Source: Chytriomyces cf. hyalinus JEL632
Taxonomy: Eukaryota > Chytridiomycota > Chytridiomycetes > Chytridiales > Chytriomycetaceae
NCBI GenBank assembly: GCA_025435555.1
Contig: JAIWWG010000004.1
Location: 372,001 to 436,000 of the forward strand
Direction of reading: 5' to 3'
Length of the DNA: 64,000 nucleotides
This document shows positions 1 to 12,110 of the stretch, one piece after another; positions within the stretch are counted from its first letter, which is position 1; each line of letters opens with the position of its first letter. The translations under genes were made by a program, and so were the position numbers. The notes beneath the pieces are model-generated. The model did no database searches. It was not told the origin of the DNA and saw only the letters and a list, made by a program, of their open reading frames with translations.

Positions 1-356
1 TCTGGGCGGATGATGTTGAAGTAGTTTGGGCTGTTTGAGGGAATCAGATCGATTGAGTGCAATGTCCGAGTCACACGGAGAGCGTTTCCGTTAGTGTATC
101 GAGGAACAGCTTCTTCAAGGAGAGCGACTTCTGGGGTGAGACGTTGCTGCGCTGGATTCATCTGTGTTGGAGACGGGGATGCAGGGGGTGGTGGGTGGTC
201 TGGCTCTTCTGTAGCGGCATCTGAGCCTGGCTGGATCTCTATCACCGTTGTCGCCGTTTCAGTTGCATCGGATGTGTGTGTGGACGTGGGTTCGAGCGTT
301 GTGTTCTGTGCGGGTTGTGCTTGAGGATGGTCTGTTGAAACTTGGCTGTTGGTCAT
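1..356 (-). CDS. N-terminal part of an unrecognised protein, cut by the left window edge
   Basis: An open reading frame starts at the ATG whose complement is at 354-356 and stays open for 118 codons to the window edge, so only the N-terminus is visible. The first ~75 residues are rich in Thr, Ser, Pro, Gln and Glu and look disordered, with a PPPP run near residue 62. From about residue 75 the composition becomes more ordered (start PEVALLEEAVPRYTNG, later SIDLIPSNSPNYFNIIRP). I do not recognise the family. It is divergent from the GPI-type gene at 1066, with ~700 nt between the start codons. The missing stop explains why simple ORF calling overlooks it. It could contain an intron that I cannot see. 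Confidence 0.55.
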   Translation of the reverse strand, partial: MTNSQVSTDHPQAQPAQNTTLEPTSTHTSDATETATTVIEIQPGSDAATEEPDHPPPPASPSPTQMNPAQQRLTPEVALLEEAVPRYTNGNALRVTRTLHSIDLIPSNSPNYFNIIRP

Positions 357-1065
357 TTATCGCTTGGTGAGAATTTTTTCTGATTGGCTGCTGCGGTGTT
401 AAGAATCCTCGGGTGTTTGAGCAAGGCTGGATATACAGAGGATATACAGAGTCGGACAGAGTGAAGAGATATAATGGAGAGGCCTTGCGTCAATATCTCC
501 GAACGATCCCTTCACCGCGTGATCCAATCGGACATACCCTGAAAACCAGATTCAGTCCCAGCGAATCCTCTCCTTCTTCCCGCCCGTTTAGTTTCTTATT
601 TAATGGAATAGACGCATTCGGAATCTAGAGCACCTGTAAAGGCCTTACAAATAAAGAGCAAGTTGCGCTAGGCATTTCGTCTCATCACATGGGATGGTAT
701 GTGACAGACGACAAATCGAAGCCAATACAAAGAGGCGCTAATGGAGTCGCCAGAGAAAACAGTACCTCACAGCAGCGAGAGTGTCGCGAAGGAGGGAGGT
801 GTTTAAATTAGGTATGAAAGCTTGTGTGGCTTGCAATGAACCGCAAGGTTTATTTAAACTCGTTCGGACCAGGGAGACGGTGGTAGCGTGCCGTCATCAG
901 TGTCTAACGATTAGGCAGCATACATATACAGCACCGTGATCCACTACTCAGCTGCTGATGGGCCAACTTGTCTCAGGATTTATCTTTGATTCCGATGTGC
1001 GTTCTCACGCATTGAAACCATTGTTAAATACCGTGCACATTTTGAATATCAACTATCAAAAACCC
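357..1065. other. Intergenic region between divergent genes
   Basis: About 700 nt between the left-edge gene (minus) and the GPI-type gene (plus). It should hold both promoters. I see no convincing coding frame; the short frames here lack ATG starts or codon bias. No tRNA-like arms or repeats were noticed. Confidence 0.4.
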
Positions 1066-1859
1066 ATGAATCTGTCAGCCGCCTTTGTCTTTGCAGCTGC
1101 CCTCGTTGGCTTTGCCAATGCATGCCTCCAATCCGCCGCGTACACCAACTGCACGACAGCAGCAGCGCAAACTTCCGCGAATTGCAACTCGCTTGTCGTG
1201 GACACTCCGACGGTGGAGTACTACCAATGCCTGTGCACTGCTGGTGAATCCAACTTGCAGTGCTTCGCGCTCTGTCCTGAGGATGCTCAGCTCCAGCTTC
1301 AATTCCAGACAATCAAGAAGTCTATTTCTGCCTCTTGCCAAGTATGTTATTTCACCTGTTGAGAGATGCATTTTTTCTCAAGTCCATTTTTGGTTTGAAG
1401 GGCGTCACGGATTTGAAGAGCCAGGGATATACAACGCAAGCGTCACCAACCAGCAGCAGCAGCAGTGCAACTCCTTCCACGGACACGTCGATTAGCACCT
1501 GGTCAAGCCCTTCATTTACAACAATTCCTCCGACAACTGCGACGTCTCAAGTTGTCGAAAGCTCCAAAATAACTTCTTCGGCTTCCTCCTCGCGTGCGCC
1601 AGCACCGGGACCTGCCGCCTCTGGCAGCGCGATTTTCGGCGTGAGTCCCGTTTTTGTTTTGTCTTGTTAGGAATCAGAATTTTATAAAACTGATAATGCA
1701 ACTCGCGTTTAGGTTGGGGGCAAGGAGTCAGAAGGCTGGGGTGACAAGGGAGGCAAAGTGAACCTCCCGCAAGCCAATCTTCCAGTGTCGCAGGCCTTGC
1801 AAAGCAAGAGCGAGTATGCGCTTATTTCTATCGTTGTTTCGACGCTATTTCTCGTTTGA
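1066..1859 (+). CDS. Secreted cysteine-rich, serine/threonine-rich protein, probably GPI-anchored
   Basis: Three exons, 1066-1341, 1425-1640 and 1713-1859, give 212 residues; both introns are phase 0. A hydrophobic signal peptide (MNLSAAFVFAAALVGFANA) is followed by a domain of about 70 residues with nine or more cysteines, then a Ser/Thr/Pro-rich stalk suited to O-glycosylation. The protein ends in a short hydrophobic tail (YALISIVVSTLFLV) with almost nothing after it, the layout of GPI-anchored fungal cell-surface proteins. The start was chosen at 1066 because an upstream in-frame start at 958 would bury the signal peptide. The specific function is unknown. The cysteine module resembles small secreted fungal wall or CFEM-like proteins only loosely, and I would not assign CFEM. 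Confidence 0.75.
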
Positions 1860-1884
1860 AAAAGCGCCGCATCATTTTGACTCA

Positions 1885-1910
<26 letters not shown>
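1885..1910. repeat. (GT)13 microsatellite
   Basis: Thirteen uninterrupted GT units lie 26 nt after the stop of the GPI-type gene, in its presumed 3' UTR and about 70 nt before the next start codon. It is a probable length polymorphism; no function is implied. Confidence 0.9.
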
Positions 1911-1915
<5 letters not shown>

Positions 1916-1979
1916 GTTACTTATTGTCCGTAAATAAATTTAACAAATAATATTTACCCGATCCAGCAAAAAAGAAGCA

Positions 1980-2498
1980 ATGACGACACGATTTCTGTTC
2001 CGCCGCTTCCTCGCGAGCCAAACTGCCGGACGACCCACTCCGCAGCCGAACCAGTACCGCAACAATCTGGATAACCTCAGCCATCTATCTCCTGGCAGAT
2101 CAACCAACACAAAACGGCCTGCAACTCCTCCCCCACCACGAGCACAGGCAAAGCCTGCAGAACCCCATCAACCAGCTGTTGACAAGCAAGCATCACCGAA
2201 ACAGGCAGATGGAACACCGCCCAGCCTTCCCCCGCAAAAGGGGCTGTACGAAAGTATTGCGAATTTGAACGAGTACCAAAAGCTATACTTTGCTCTCGGT
2301 TGGTTTGCATTTGCCCTGGCCGGGGTGTACGCGACGTACAAGTTGGAGGAAGCATTCCCGCTGCCGAAGCGGCCAGTCGTTGTTGGTAGTGGAGGTGCTG
2401 GTGGAGCGAGTTCACAGGTGGAGGCAAAGAGTCAGTTTGATCTTTTGTTGGCTGAAGAGACGGAAGCTCAGTTGCAAGCAGAGGCAGGGACTTCGTGA
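1980..2498 (+). CDS. Small single-pass membrane protein with a mitochondrial-type presequence
   Basis: An intronless ORF of 172 residues. The N-terminus is rich in Arg and Ser and lacks acidic residues (MTTRFLFRRFLASQ), as in matrix-targeting sequences. A Pro/Ala/Gln-rich linker follows (residues ~45-90), then a short conserved-looking motif (LYESIANLNEYQKLYFALGW) leading into one transmembrane helix (about residues 103-120), followed by a Gly-rich and acidic tail. I infer an inner-membrane protein. The helix preceded by a conserved polar motif recalls small respiratory-complex or import accessory subunits, but I do not recognise a family. It ends 61 nt before the ATG3 start on the same strand. 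Confidence 0.6.
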   Translation: MTTRFLFRRFLASQTAGRPTPQPNQYRNNLDNLSHLSPGRSTNTKRPATPPPPRAQAKPAEPHQPAVDKQASPKQADGTPPSLPPQKGLYESIANLNEYQKLYFALGWFAFALAGVYATYKLEEAFPLPKRPVVVGSGGAGGASSQVEAKSQFDLLLAEETEAQLQAEAGTS

Positions 2499-2559
2499 AA
2501 GATCCCGATAAATAAATTAAAAATAAACATCAAGAAAGTGATAATACCAAGCAACACAA

Positions 2560-3777
2560 ATGGCCGAGTACTTTGAGGTACGTGCCGCAACAGCCGACGC
2601 ATCCCGCTCCCTTGCACGTCACCTAACTGATTCGGTAATGCTTTGCCAGGGAACAACGGGTCTACGAGTCTTTCGAGAGTGGCGCGAGTATCTGAACCCA
2701 CTCCTGCGAGAGAGCCGCTTCAAAGAAACGGGAGTCCTGACACCGGAGGAGTTTGTTCTTGCCGGCGATTTCCTCGTCTACAAGTGTCCGACGTGGGCGT
2801 GGTCGAAGGGTCTTCCCAACAAAAGGAAGGTGGATAAGACACTTTGTGGACGAACCTTTTCGAAAATTGATATGAACGCCTTCTTTTCTCTACTCCTCTC
2901 CTCCCCAGGACTTTCTTCCAGCCGACAAGCAATACCTCATTACGCGCAATGTTCCATGTCTGAAACGAATTGCTGCTCTCGAGTACAAGGACGGAGATGA
3001 AGAGGAGGTCGAGATGGACTCGGCGGAAGATGACGACGCGTGGGTGGCTACCCACAAAAATAGGGTGATTGCAAGCGGAAGAGAGGCTGAAGACATTGCA
3101 GACATGGATGAGGCTGACGTGTCCGCAGACCAGCAAAAATCACTGACTGCGAATTTGGCTCATCTATCAATAGCAAAGAAAGAGGACCCAGCCCCTGCTA
3201 GTGAAGAAGTCGAGGATCTGGAAGACATCCCAGATATGGATGAAGAATTGGAGATTGTCGATATGGAAGAGGAAGAGGATCCCGCTGCAATGTCAAACAC
3301 TGCTGGGGCTGACGACAAATTTGTCAGGACACGGTAAATATCCTCATCCCTCACCTGCTGAATTGTTCGTTTTCTAATGACTGTTTGCTCTGACCTGCGA
3401 TCAATTTCTCTCCTTCTTTCCTTTCCAGAACTTACGACATGTCGATAACATACGACAAATACTATCAAACTCCGCGAGTATTCCTCTTTGGTTACGACGA
3501 AAATCGTAACCCACTGACACCGGTACAAATATTTCAAGACATTTCGCAAGACCACGCCAAAAAGACAGTGACGATTGAATCGCACCCGCACGAGTCCCTA
3601 TCTCTAGCATCCATACACCCGTGCAAGCACGGCAATGTAATGAAAAGGCTGATTGATCAGATGGTGGAGTCTGGGAAGGAGGAGCTCCGAGTGGACCAGT
3701 ACCTTCTGCTGTTCCTCAAGTTCATGAGCAGCGTGCTTCCGACGATGGAGTACGACTACACGGGCGACGGGTTCTGA
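2560..3777 (+). CDS. ATG3: Autophagy E2-like conjugating enzyme Atg3
   Basis: Exons 2560-2577, 2650-2829, 2909-3333 and 3429-3777 give 323 residues. Atg3 transfers Atg8 to phosphatidylethanolamine during autophagosome formation. Family hallmarks are the N-terminal block ending KFETG-like ([18 protein letters not shown]), the [10 protein letters not shown] segment, a long acidic flexible insert (residues ~95-185), the YDKYYQTPR core motif, the catalytic cysteine in HPCKHG, and the C-terminal [19 protein letters not shown]. Length is normal for the family (about 310-350). The first exon encodes only six residues; the amphipathic N-terminus is continued by [15 protein letters not shown], so the exact first intron is inferred from frame continuity. 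This is a confident assignment. Confidence 0.96.
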
Positions 3778-3990
3778 CACGAAGGGCGCGTCTGTTGTTG
3801 CTGTTGTTTGGTTTGCGTGTGTCGGAGCGAGTGTGATTAAAAACGGCAGTATGAATTATAAGTTATTTATTTTGAAACGCGTCTGAGAACAACAGCAACA
3901 ACACACTCAGAACAACCAACCTTACAGTCCCTCAACCACCTCCGATACTCCATACCCCAACTACTCCTGTAACCACCCTCACGTAGTCCC

Positions 3991-6900
3991 TCAGCGGTCG
4001 GCCAGCCAGTCAGGCACAGCTTCGTCCGCGATTGTCGTCGCTGCGTTACATAGCGCACGCAACCACTCTCGCGTGACTGGCGCAGTACAGTCCACAAGCA
4101 TTTCTCCCGCATCAGAAAACACGTCCCCACTTGTTGCGTCGTTGAATCCCACATCCTCAAACACCTCGTCAAATTCACACTCAAGAAAGTTTTTTTGCAA
4201 GATTGGGCAAAATTCAGGTGTGCTGCTGCCACCCTCTTGTGGAGAGATTTGGTCTGGGTTGGATTCAATTTTCCACCAGGGACTGGCTGCTGGTTTCCCG
4301 CTTTGACTTGAAGGGAGGGATGACCCATCTGAAATACCGGGAACCGCATCGGTTTCTATGGCTTCTCCGAGCGTGGACAAAGAAATGCACTCGCCATCTA
4401 TCGGGGAAAAAAAATAAAAAGGATGAAAGCGGTTACTGAACAAGAATTCATCAGAAATTTTGTTTCGTTACCCTTCATTTCAATCTCAAAAATATTCGCC
4501 AAATGACACGCATTTGCATCATCCACGTTGGAGGAAGCAGTCAGACTCCGTTTCCGAGGAATTTCGCCGCGCCGCGTTTTAAAAATTGAGGTAGAAACAT
4601 TGCCGCTCTTGTCCGATATCTCAGCACTCGAGTCACCTGCATCGAGCATGGAACACGAACGTGACGGGTCCGATTCTTCTGACGCTGCTTCTACACATCG
4701 TTGTGACTTTGGCGTGACGATCGCCGCAACCCCACACGCACGAATGGATGTGACAAGTGTCAAATCCAGCTTCATCATCAACTTTTTGGATTCTATATTG
4801 TATGCATAGAGATTGCTTCCGACGAGTTCAAAGTACCTGCGTCGCCAAGCCTTTTTTGTTTATGTTTTTGTTTTTTGAATGAGTTTTTTGTTTTCAAGTC
4901 TCCCGCACCTTCTTTTACAATTCTTTAATTACCTTGAGTCCACCCCCCGTCTGTGACATGAACCCTTGCAAATGAAGTGTTTCATGCAGTCGTTTGAGTT
5001 GAACGCCGTACGCAGCCTCGCTGTACGACTCTGGCAGATTTACCTTCAAAAGGAGCAGACAAATCAGATTTCGGCGACAGGAAAAAATCGGGGGAAAGCG
5101 GGGAAATTTTCAAACCTTGGCCCCTTCCGAAATGGCCTTCACCAGTCCAACTGCCTTCACTTGGAATTGCGCCTTCACCCCGTGCGTGGCCCCAAAATTG
5201 GCATTCCAGCTAAACTCTGAGCAAGAGCCATCTGAGTCTTCCGCCATTCGACGAATATCAGGAATCAGCACACCGCGGGTTGAAATCCCCCCAAGTGGCA
5301 GCGAGTTGTTTTTTTTTGGAGCGACTGCTGGTGCTTGAACGGTTTTGGAGCGGAAGATTTGAGGAAGGGCGATAGACCGAGACTGGTGCGCGATTTGAGG
5401 TTGCTGGGATCGATTTTTGGGGTCCAAGGTCGTTTGGAGGATGGGAGCTATTCGCAGTGTCATGTCCAACTGTTGGGGAGCTTGGGAGCTGGATGAGGGG
5501 AGATTAAATGCACATTCAAAGTCAATGGGAGTATCGGCCGCTTCAGGGTTTGTGATTGTAACTGGTGGGACAGGGAACGTGGTTGTACTGTTGTATGTGA
5601 GAGTCAAGTGGATCGTAACGGCTGTCAGGAAGCGGTTTGATAGGAAGGAGAATTATTAATCACACTGGACAAAGAATCGCGTTGAATATAGCTCTCACGC
5701 TGGTTGTCTGGAACGATAATCTGGCTCACTGAGTCTAAACGAAAGAAAAGGATTCCATTTTCACGAGAGACCGGAACAGGATCTGGCGTGACTGGAAATT
5801 CTGGATTGTAAACTTTTGTTTGCTGCAATAAACCTGCTCTTGCAAGCTTTTTGGTTACATGAGTTAGAGGAGGCAAAAACAGGGGCGAAAAAACATTGCG
5901 AAATAAAAGCACTTACTCCCCATCTGACGCGTTTCTTTGTATCTTCGGCGCCATCAACCTGGTTCGCGATCTGATTTTTTGATTTTCTCGTTTTCGACCA
6001 GAGTGAAGAGATGCTCTTCCCACTGAATACTGATGATATGGAAGTGGAACTGTCGCTTCTCCATAGTTTTTTGAAGCCACTCTGTTTTGGTACATCTATT
6101 TCCTCCGCAGTAACAGTTGCAGTGATCGCATCTTGGTTTCTTTTGGGAGTTAATTCCTCGGGCAGAATATCGAGGCCAACTTGGGTCGGTAAATCCGCGG
6201 AAGTATCAAATTCTACGGACGGAAGCTCATCGATAAAAAACGGGGCAACCCTATCCTCCTGAATCAGGATTTCGTCGTCCTCCAAATCTCCAGAAAAGGA
6301 TGGAAAGCTGCTGGTCTTTTCAAAATCCATGGGACCGAACTGGTACATGTCCAAATCCCCGACGTACAGTTTCTGCGAATTGCCCGTTGATGGAGATTTT
6401 ATGAAAAAGTCTTCAGAACCCGCGAGATCGCGTGCATCCTCGTGTGCATTATTGGCGCCAAGGTCCACACACTTGGAGACAAAGTCTTGAAAGCTTTTGT
6501 CAGGGAAGAAATCCGTCTCAGTTTTTGGGTCGGTTGGGGATGAATAGAAATTGAGCCAGTCCTTTCCGTCCTGAAGGTTAATGCCTGGTAGCTAATGACT
6601 CGGACGTTTACATCTTGGTTAAAACGAAAGTTGAAAAAGGTACGCACCAGCTCTGAAAGCTCTTTCGAAAGGTCCAGAGAAATGGATGGCATGGTGATTT
6701 TTGTCCCAACAGGTAAATCGAGCCCCGAATGGCCTTCATCGATGACATCATCTTGCGTCAGATTATCATCTGATTGGGCATCACAGTCAGAGCTCATTAA
6801 ACCCGCTTCTTGCATGAGTAGTGATGACGGAATTGCTTCATCCTGACTTTCTTCAATATCCGCGTTTTCTACCTCGTCGTCCTCACCCTCAACAAGCCTC

Positions 6901-8284
6901 AACCCACTTAGAAATTCTGCCAGGCCTTCCGCTTGCGTTTCTGAAATTAAGGAATCGTCATCCAGACAAGGCATGATAACTTCGGATCCGTTGTCATTGA
7001 CCGAGAATTTGCTCGCAAGGCTTTGGTCAGAAACTTCAGCGGCTGTTGCAATCATGGATTCATCGAAAACAGGAAGAATGCTTAGGTTTGAAGAGTCAGC
7101 AATAGCAGGTGACCCGTCAAGTTCAAAACCGATTTCCTCCGTTCGGTCGAACATCATGTCGCACGACAGTACGGACGGTGGTGGCTGAAAATCATGAGGA
7201 CTTGAGTCGATCAATTCCTCCACTTGAGAGTCCAAGATTGAGTTTGACATATTCAGAGCATCCGTGTTGGCAGCAACAATAAAGCTGAGTTCATTGCTGT
7301 TCTCATCTGTGAAGTTTGGAAGATTGGTCTCCAGAATGATTGACGAATCTTCCACTTCTGGAGCTTTCAGTATCGGTTGCAATACAGCCAGAGCAGTACC
7401 CTTGTCTGGAGAGGACGGTGATGATGAAATCGACTGAGTCTGATCGAAGCCAGCAGACGCTGATGGATCCTCCTTTTCCGAGCAGGAATCAACAGATGCA
7501 TCCAGGATTTCTTCCTCAGATGTACACGCCAGTTGTTGAAAGACTTGAGTTTCTGCTGATGTGGAAATGCGAAGAGGGTATTTGGATTCTTGCGGACTTG
7601 TCGATCCCTCATCCGCTTCCATGCCGGGGCCCAAATCATCCTCCTCTGTTTCGAGAATGGACATGGGAGATTCTGATCCTGCATAGCTGCGAAAGTCAGA
7701 CGATTCCGACCTTCGAAACGCGCAGGTTATTGAAGAACTTGTTGAAGAACGAGAAGCGGCACGCTTTCTCAGCTTTAAATTGGCAAATGCAGACGGTTCG
7801 GACAAGGGAGATGGAATTGTGATTGGTGACTGTTGAAATGGGGTCTCTCTCAGTTTTTCGTTCGAAACGCGTAGTCTCTGACTCCTTAAAAAACATACGA
7901 ATTCACCTGGTTTGTACTTGATCGCTGCGTATGCGCCTTGTCAGCAAGTTTGAATGGGTTCGTTGAGACGGACAGGATGGGCTCCTGGACTGGGCCTGGA
8001 ACTGAGACGGCGTCCTGTGCATTCGAGCATGGATTCGCTGGATTGACGGCTTCTTTCGCAGATGGACATTTATGCATAGTTTTCAGTGTATTTGCGGTTC
8101 GTTCAGTGCGGTCAGTTCCAGCTTGGCCTTCTCCGTCTGAGCACGAAGGAGCGTTCTGCTTCATGCTTTTGAAGAGCGGGTTCCGGCTGACGGCGCCGCT
8201 CTGTTTGAGTTTCTCCATATCTTGACTCACTGTTTTCGCTTGCGCTAAAGAGGGACGGGCCAGTTGGGTTTCATGTGCATCCAT
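3991..8284 (-). CDS. Anillin/Bud4-like septation scaffold with C-terminal PH domain
   Basis: Eight exons (8284-7907, 7829-6644, 6584-5917, 5846-5666, 5621-5116, 5043-4933, 4850-4472, 4397-3991) give 1271 residues, and every junction keeps frame. The first ~750 residues are Ser/Asp/Glu-rich and disordered, as in Bud4, Mid1 and anillin. Then comes a C2/anillin-homology-like region (GILFFRLDSVSQIIVPDNQR, later TVTIHLTLTYNS). Near the end a PH domain starts (GFMSQTGGGLK then AWRRRYFELVGSNLYAYN), resumes at FEIEMKDGECISL and closes with a REWLRAL helix. These proteins scaffold septins and the contractile ring at the division site. Two low-complexity stretches of ~75 residues split the PH fold. The intron at 5622-5665 is only 44 nt. 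Family level is confident; Bud4 versus anillin is not resolved. Confidence 0.75.
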
Positions 8285-8402
8285 CTGTTGCTCTGTTTTA
8301 TTTTTGTTTGACAAAAACGGTGCATTTCGATGCTTGTCAGTTCACTTCATAAACCACTTTATCACACATTCGAAACACACAAAAACACACGCATCAGATC
8401 CC

Positions 8403-9085
<683 letters not shown>

Positions 9086-9256
9086 TTTCGCAGCTGTTGA
9101 CGAGCACATAAGTCTCAAGAGTAACCGTGGTTAAGTGGCATGTGCGCGTACCGAGATCCCTGTCCAATCCACCAACTACTTGCATTGCTGTTTTCTGGTT
9201 TGTTTTGAATTTTATTCGCTCCCAAAAAAGCCAAAAATAATAAGGCAAGTTATAAC

Positions 9257-10363
9257 ATGGTACTCAGCAGAGAACAAAGGGCGCTTCTCGACAAGCTGTG
9301 CAAGTTTCTCAGCTCGATCCGAGGCACGGACAAAGTGTTGATGGTAACCAGGGCCTCGCTGAAACGCACCAAAACAATGTTATTCCACCTCGACGGGAAG
9401 CTGACAGAAGCTTCCCCCAACCTCCAATGCAGCTCTACTCCTACTTTTCCAAAGTAATCGTTCTTCGGCTCCAAGCTCGTGACCCGAACTCGCTGCTCGC
9501 CACGCGCCTCAAGAACTTGGCAGCCCCAGTCTCGGACACCCGCATCCTGCTCCGCTACTATGGCCTGATCCCTCTCGTTCAGTGGATCATCTTTTCAGGT
9601 TTGGCCTTCCCCGAATGTTGTTTTTCTTCAGACGGCGATGAACATTACTCTGACCATGTGAAATTTGCATTCTCTTCGGCCCCGATTCTTAGAACGAAAC
9701 CCACCCGCAACGCCGTTTCTGCGTCTCGTTTACAGACTCCAAAACCTTGCGAACTTGTGCTACTACCCTCTCGAGCATCTGTACTATCTTGGTGCCCACA
9801 AAGTTGTGCCCATGAGTGACGATACTCTCAACCGTGTCGGAATTTGGAGCTGCCGATTCTGGGCTGCATATGTACGTGACATTTATTGATGCTGCGCTTT
9901 CTCTGTTTGGGGACGCTCTGTTTTCCTTTTCATTGTTTGCTCCTTTCGCGTTTCTTGGAGTGGTTGGGACATGCCATAATTGTGACCATGTGCACATACA
10001 AGTCAAACCCTCACTCAACCTTTTAACCAAATTCCGTTTTTTGCTTCCATACAAATGCTCCAGGTCATGCTCTATTTCCTCCAGCTCTACCAGGAGCATC
10101 GTCTTCTCCAAGTCCGCCAACTCAAACTTATCCAGCGCGGCAAGTCCAACTCCGAGCCAAAGGAAGCCCTTCGCGCCGAACAGCGCAGCGTCTCAGAAGA
10201 CATGCAAGCGCTTCTCGTAAATACAATCATCAACACGGCGTATCTGCCCCTCACCTTGCATTGGAGCGTGGAAAAGAGCGTGTTCCCAGAGATGGGTGTG
10301 GGTATTTGTGGAAGTGTGGCTGCTGTTGCGCAGATGTACTCTGCATGGAAGAGCACTGTTTGA
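9257..10363 (+). CDS. PEX11: Peroxisomal membrane protein of the Pex11 family (Pex11C-like)
   Basis: Exons 9257-9343, 9433-9598, 9693-9871 and 10064-10363 give 243 residues. The N-terminus LDKLCKFLSSIRGTDKVLM followed by YSYFSK matches the Pex11 amphipathic region that bends peroxisomal membranes during proliferation. The middle has RLKNLAAPVSDTRILLRYYG and PLEHLYYLGAHKVV, and the C-terminus a hydrophobic segment (MGVGICGSVAAVAQMYSAW) that should anchor it. The order and spacing fit Pex11 gamma/Pex11C better than yeast Pex11. It is divergent from the transgelin gene (start codons 171 nt apart) and convergent with the deiodinase-like gene. The splice pattern is supported by unbroken similarity across every junction. 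Confidence 0.9.
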
Positions 10364-10663
10364 CGTGGGGTCTGGGACCTGAAGAGAATGATAAAAAGTC
10401 CATGTTTGTTTTTTTTTTGGTTTTTCTTTCTTCAAAAATATAATGAACCATGCCAACCTCAACATACATGTATATTTGTCAAAATGAAAATGTGTCACTT
10501 CTACGCGACTCTTCTCCGTTCTTGGCGAGGGAGGAACAAACTCACCAAAAAATCGAAACGAAACAAACAACTGAAAAAAAAGAGATGTACAGCATTGCCC
10601 CCATTTCTGAAATCAATTGCCCACGAAAAGAATGAAAGGGAAATTGCTCTCCATTCGCTGCGT

Positions 10664-11938
10664 TTAGTACTCAAAGAGCACTTTGCTCGCTGGCTTTCTT
10701 TTCAAGTCCGGCACAGTCGCATTACTTGCGGGGTACCCAACAGGCAAAAGCAGCTGCACTTTTTCATTCACAGGGCGGTCGAGAAGCGCGCGAATAGCTG
10801 GCCCCGCATTCATTGGCGTTGATGTCAAGGTCACCAGTCCTGCGTTGTGGAGTGCTGTGGCAGTAGTGTGGCGAGATTAGCATCTGACCCAAGATTCCAA
10901 TTGCGTAAAACCAGTGATGCAATGCAACGCAAGTACCTGTGATCAAAATACCGCACGCAATCGAGTTACTCTGCTCATAGTAGTAGTGGTTCACGCGTTT
11001 GCCATTTTCGTCGATCCCGTACGCCTGCTTGAAAACGACAATCAAGTACGGCGCGGTTTCCAGATATTCTTTCTCCCAATTGGTGCGCTAATTGTGCTGC
11101 CCAATCAGTACAACTGAATAAGTGGGCAACCAACAAATGAGCTTACCAGTTTGGCCAAGTCAGAAACCCACTGCTGACTCATGCGGGATTCATAGTTGAT
11201 TCTTTCCTCGTGCTCAATGATTTGTCGGATCTCAGCTTTCATCTCACGCGTATGGATGATGGCAAACGTCCAAGGCTGAGGCAAAGTCAGTTCGGATCAA
11301 CGACCACAAGACATTCAGACACTCTCATACCTCTGTATGGGCTCCAGATGGCGCCGTTGCAGCGGCCATACAACAGTTACGGATGACCTCAATCGGAACT
11401 GGGTCCTCGCTGAACATTCTCAGACTGCGACGGCCGTTCACGAGTTTGTAGAAATCGAGGGAGCGATTCATTGACTCTGAGTGGGACAGTCGGTCAAACT
11501 TGAACGGAACGTGGGGCAAGTCGAACGGATCGTGGAATTCTTCGGTGGCTTCGGCCTCGGCGATTTCGGTGATTTCCATGAAGGGTGTGTTGTCAAGGTC
11601 TGTATTCTGGTTGCATGCGATGGTTGTGTGCGGAGTAAGGTGGCGGCGTTAGTCCGGAGGTGGCCATGCAAATGCGTAATTGGGGTAGATAAGCCATGTG
11701 GCTGCCATTCTGCATGTCCGTAAAACTTTGACGAAACAAGACACTCAACTGCCAACGTGGAAGGAAGCGATGAAGGCTTTCCGGCCTTCTTCTTGAGGAC
11801 AGCCTTCAGATTGGGTTCTTGGGTGGATTCCTTGATGTAGATGTATGCTGTGGCAGCAGTGAGCAGCACAACCGCGGCTGTGAGGGCAGGGTCTTCGGCA
11901 GTGAGCACTCTTCGGGCGAGGTTGGTCAGGAATCCCAT
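10664..11938 (-). CDS. IYD: Iodotyrosine deiodinase-like flavin nitroreductase
   Basis: Exons 11938-11743, 11599-11331, 11275-11147, 11087-10937 and 10854-10664 give 311 residues. An N-terminal membrane anchor ([18 protein letters not shown]) is followed by the FMN-binding nitroreductase fold: [15 protein letters not shown], then TAPSGAHTE and PWTFAII. The lid carries [12 protein letters not shown] and [12 protein letters not shown], which keep the Glu, Tyr and Lys that bind the zwitterion of iodotyrosine in animal IYD. The C-terminus has [26 protein letters not shown] and ATVPDLKRK. Layout, anchor and lid match animal IYD, which removes iodide from mono- and diiodotyrosine. The physiological substrate in a fungus is unknown; halotyrosine salvage or detoxification is inference. 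The first donor (GTCTTG) was chosen for phase. Confidence 0.92.
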
Positions 11939-12110
11939 CGTTCGCGTGTGCAACTGGTCTGTTTTTTGGATGGTTTTCGTGAGCATTCTCAAACAGCGTC
12001 GACGCTATTTGTAATTCTCACGGCTTGACCAATTATTTTTTGATCACTCTCGTCGGGACATGTCGGGAGTCTGTCGATAAGCGCTGTCTTGCACGCTCAT
12101 CTCTTCCACA

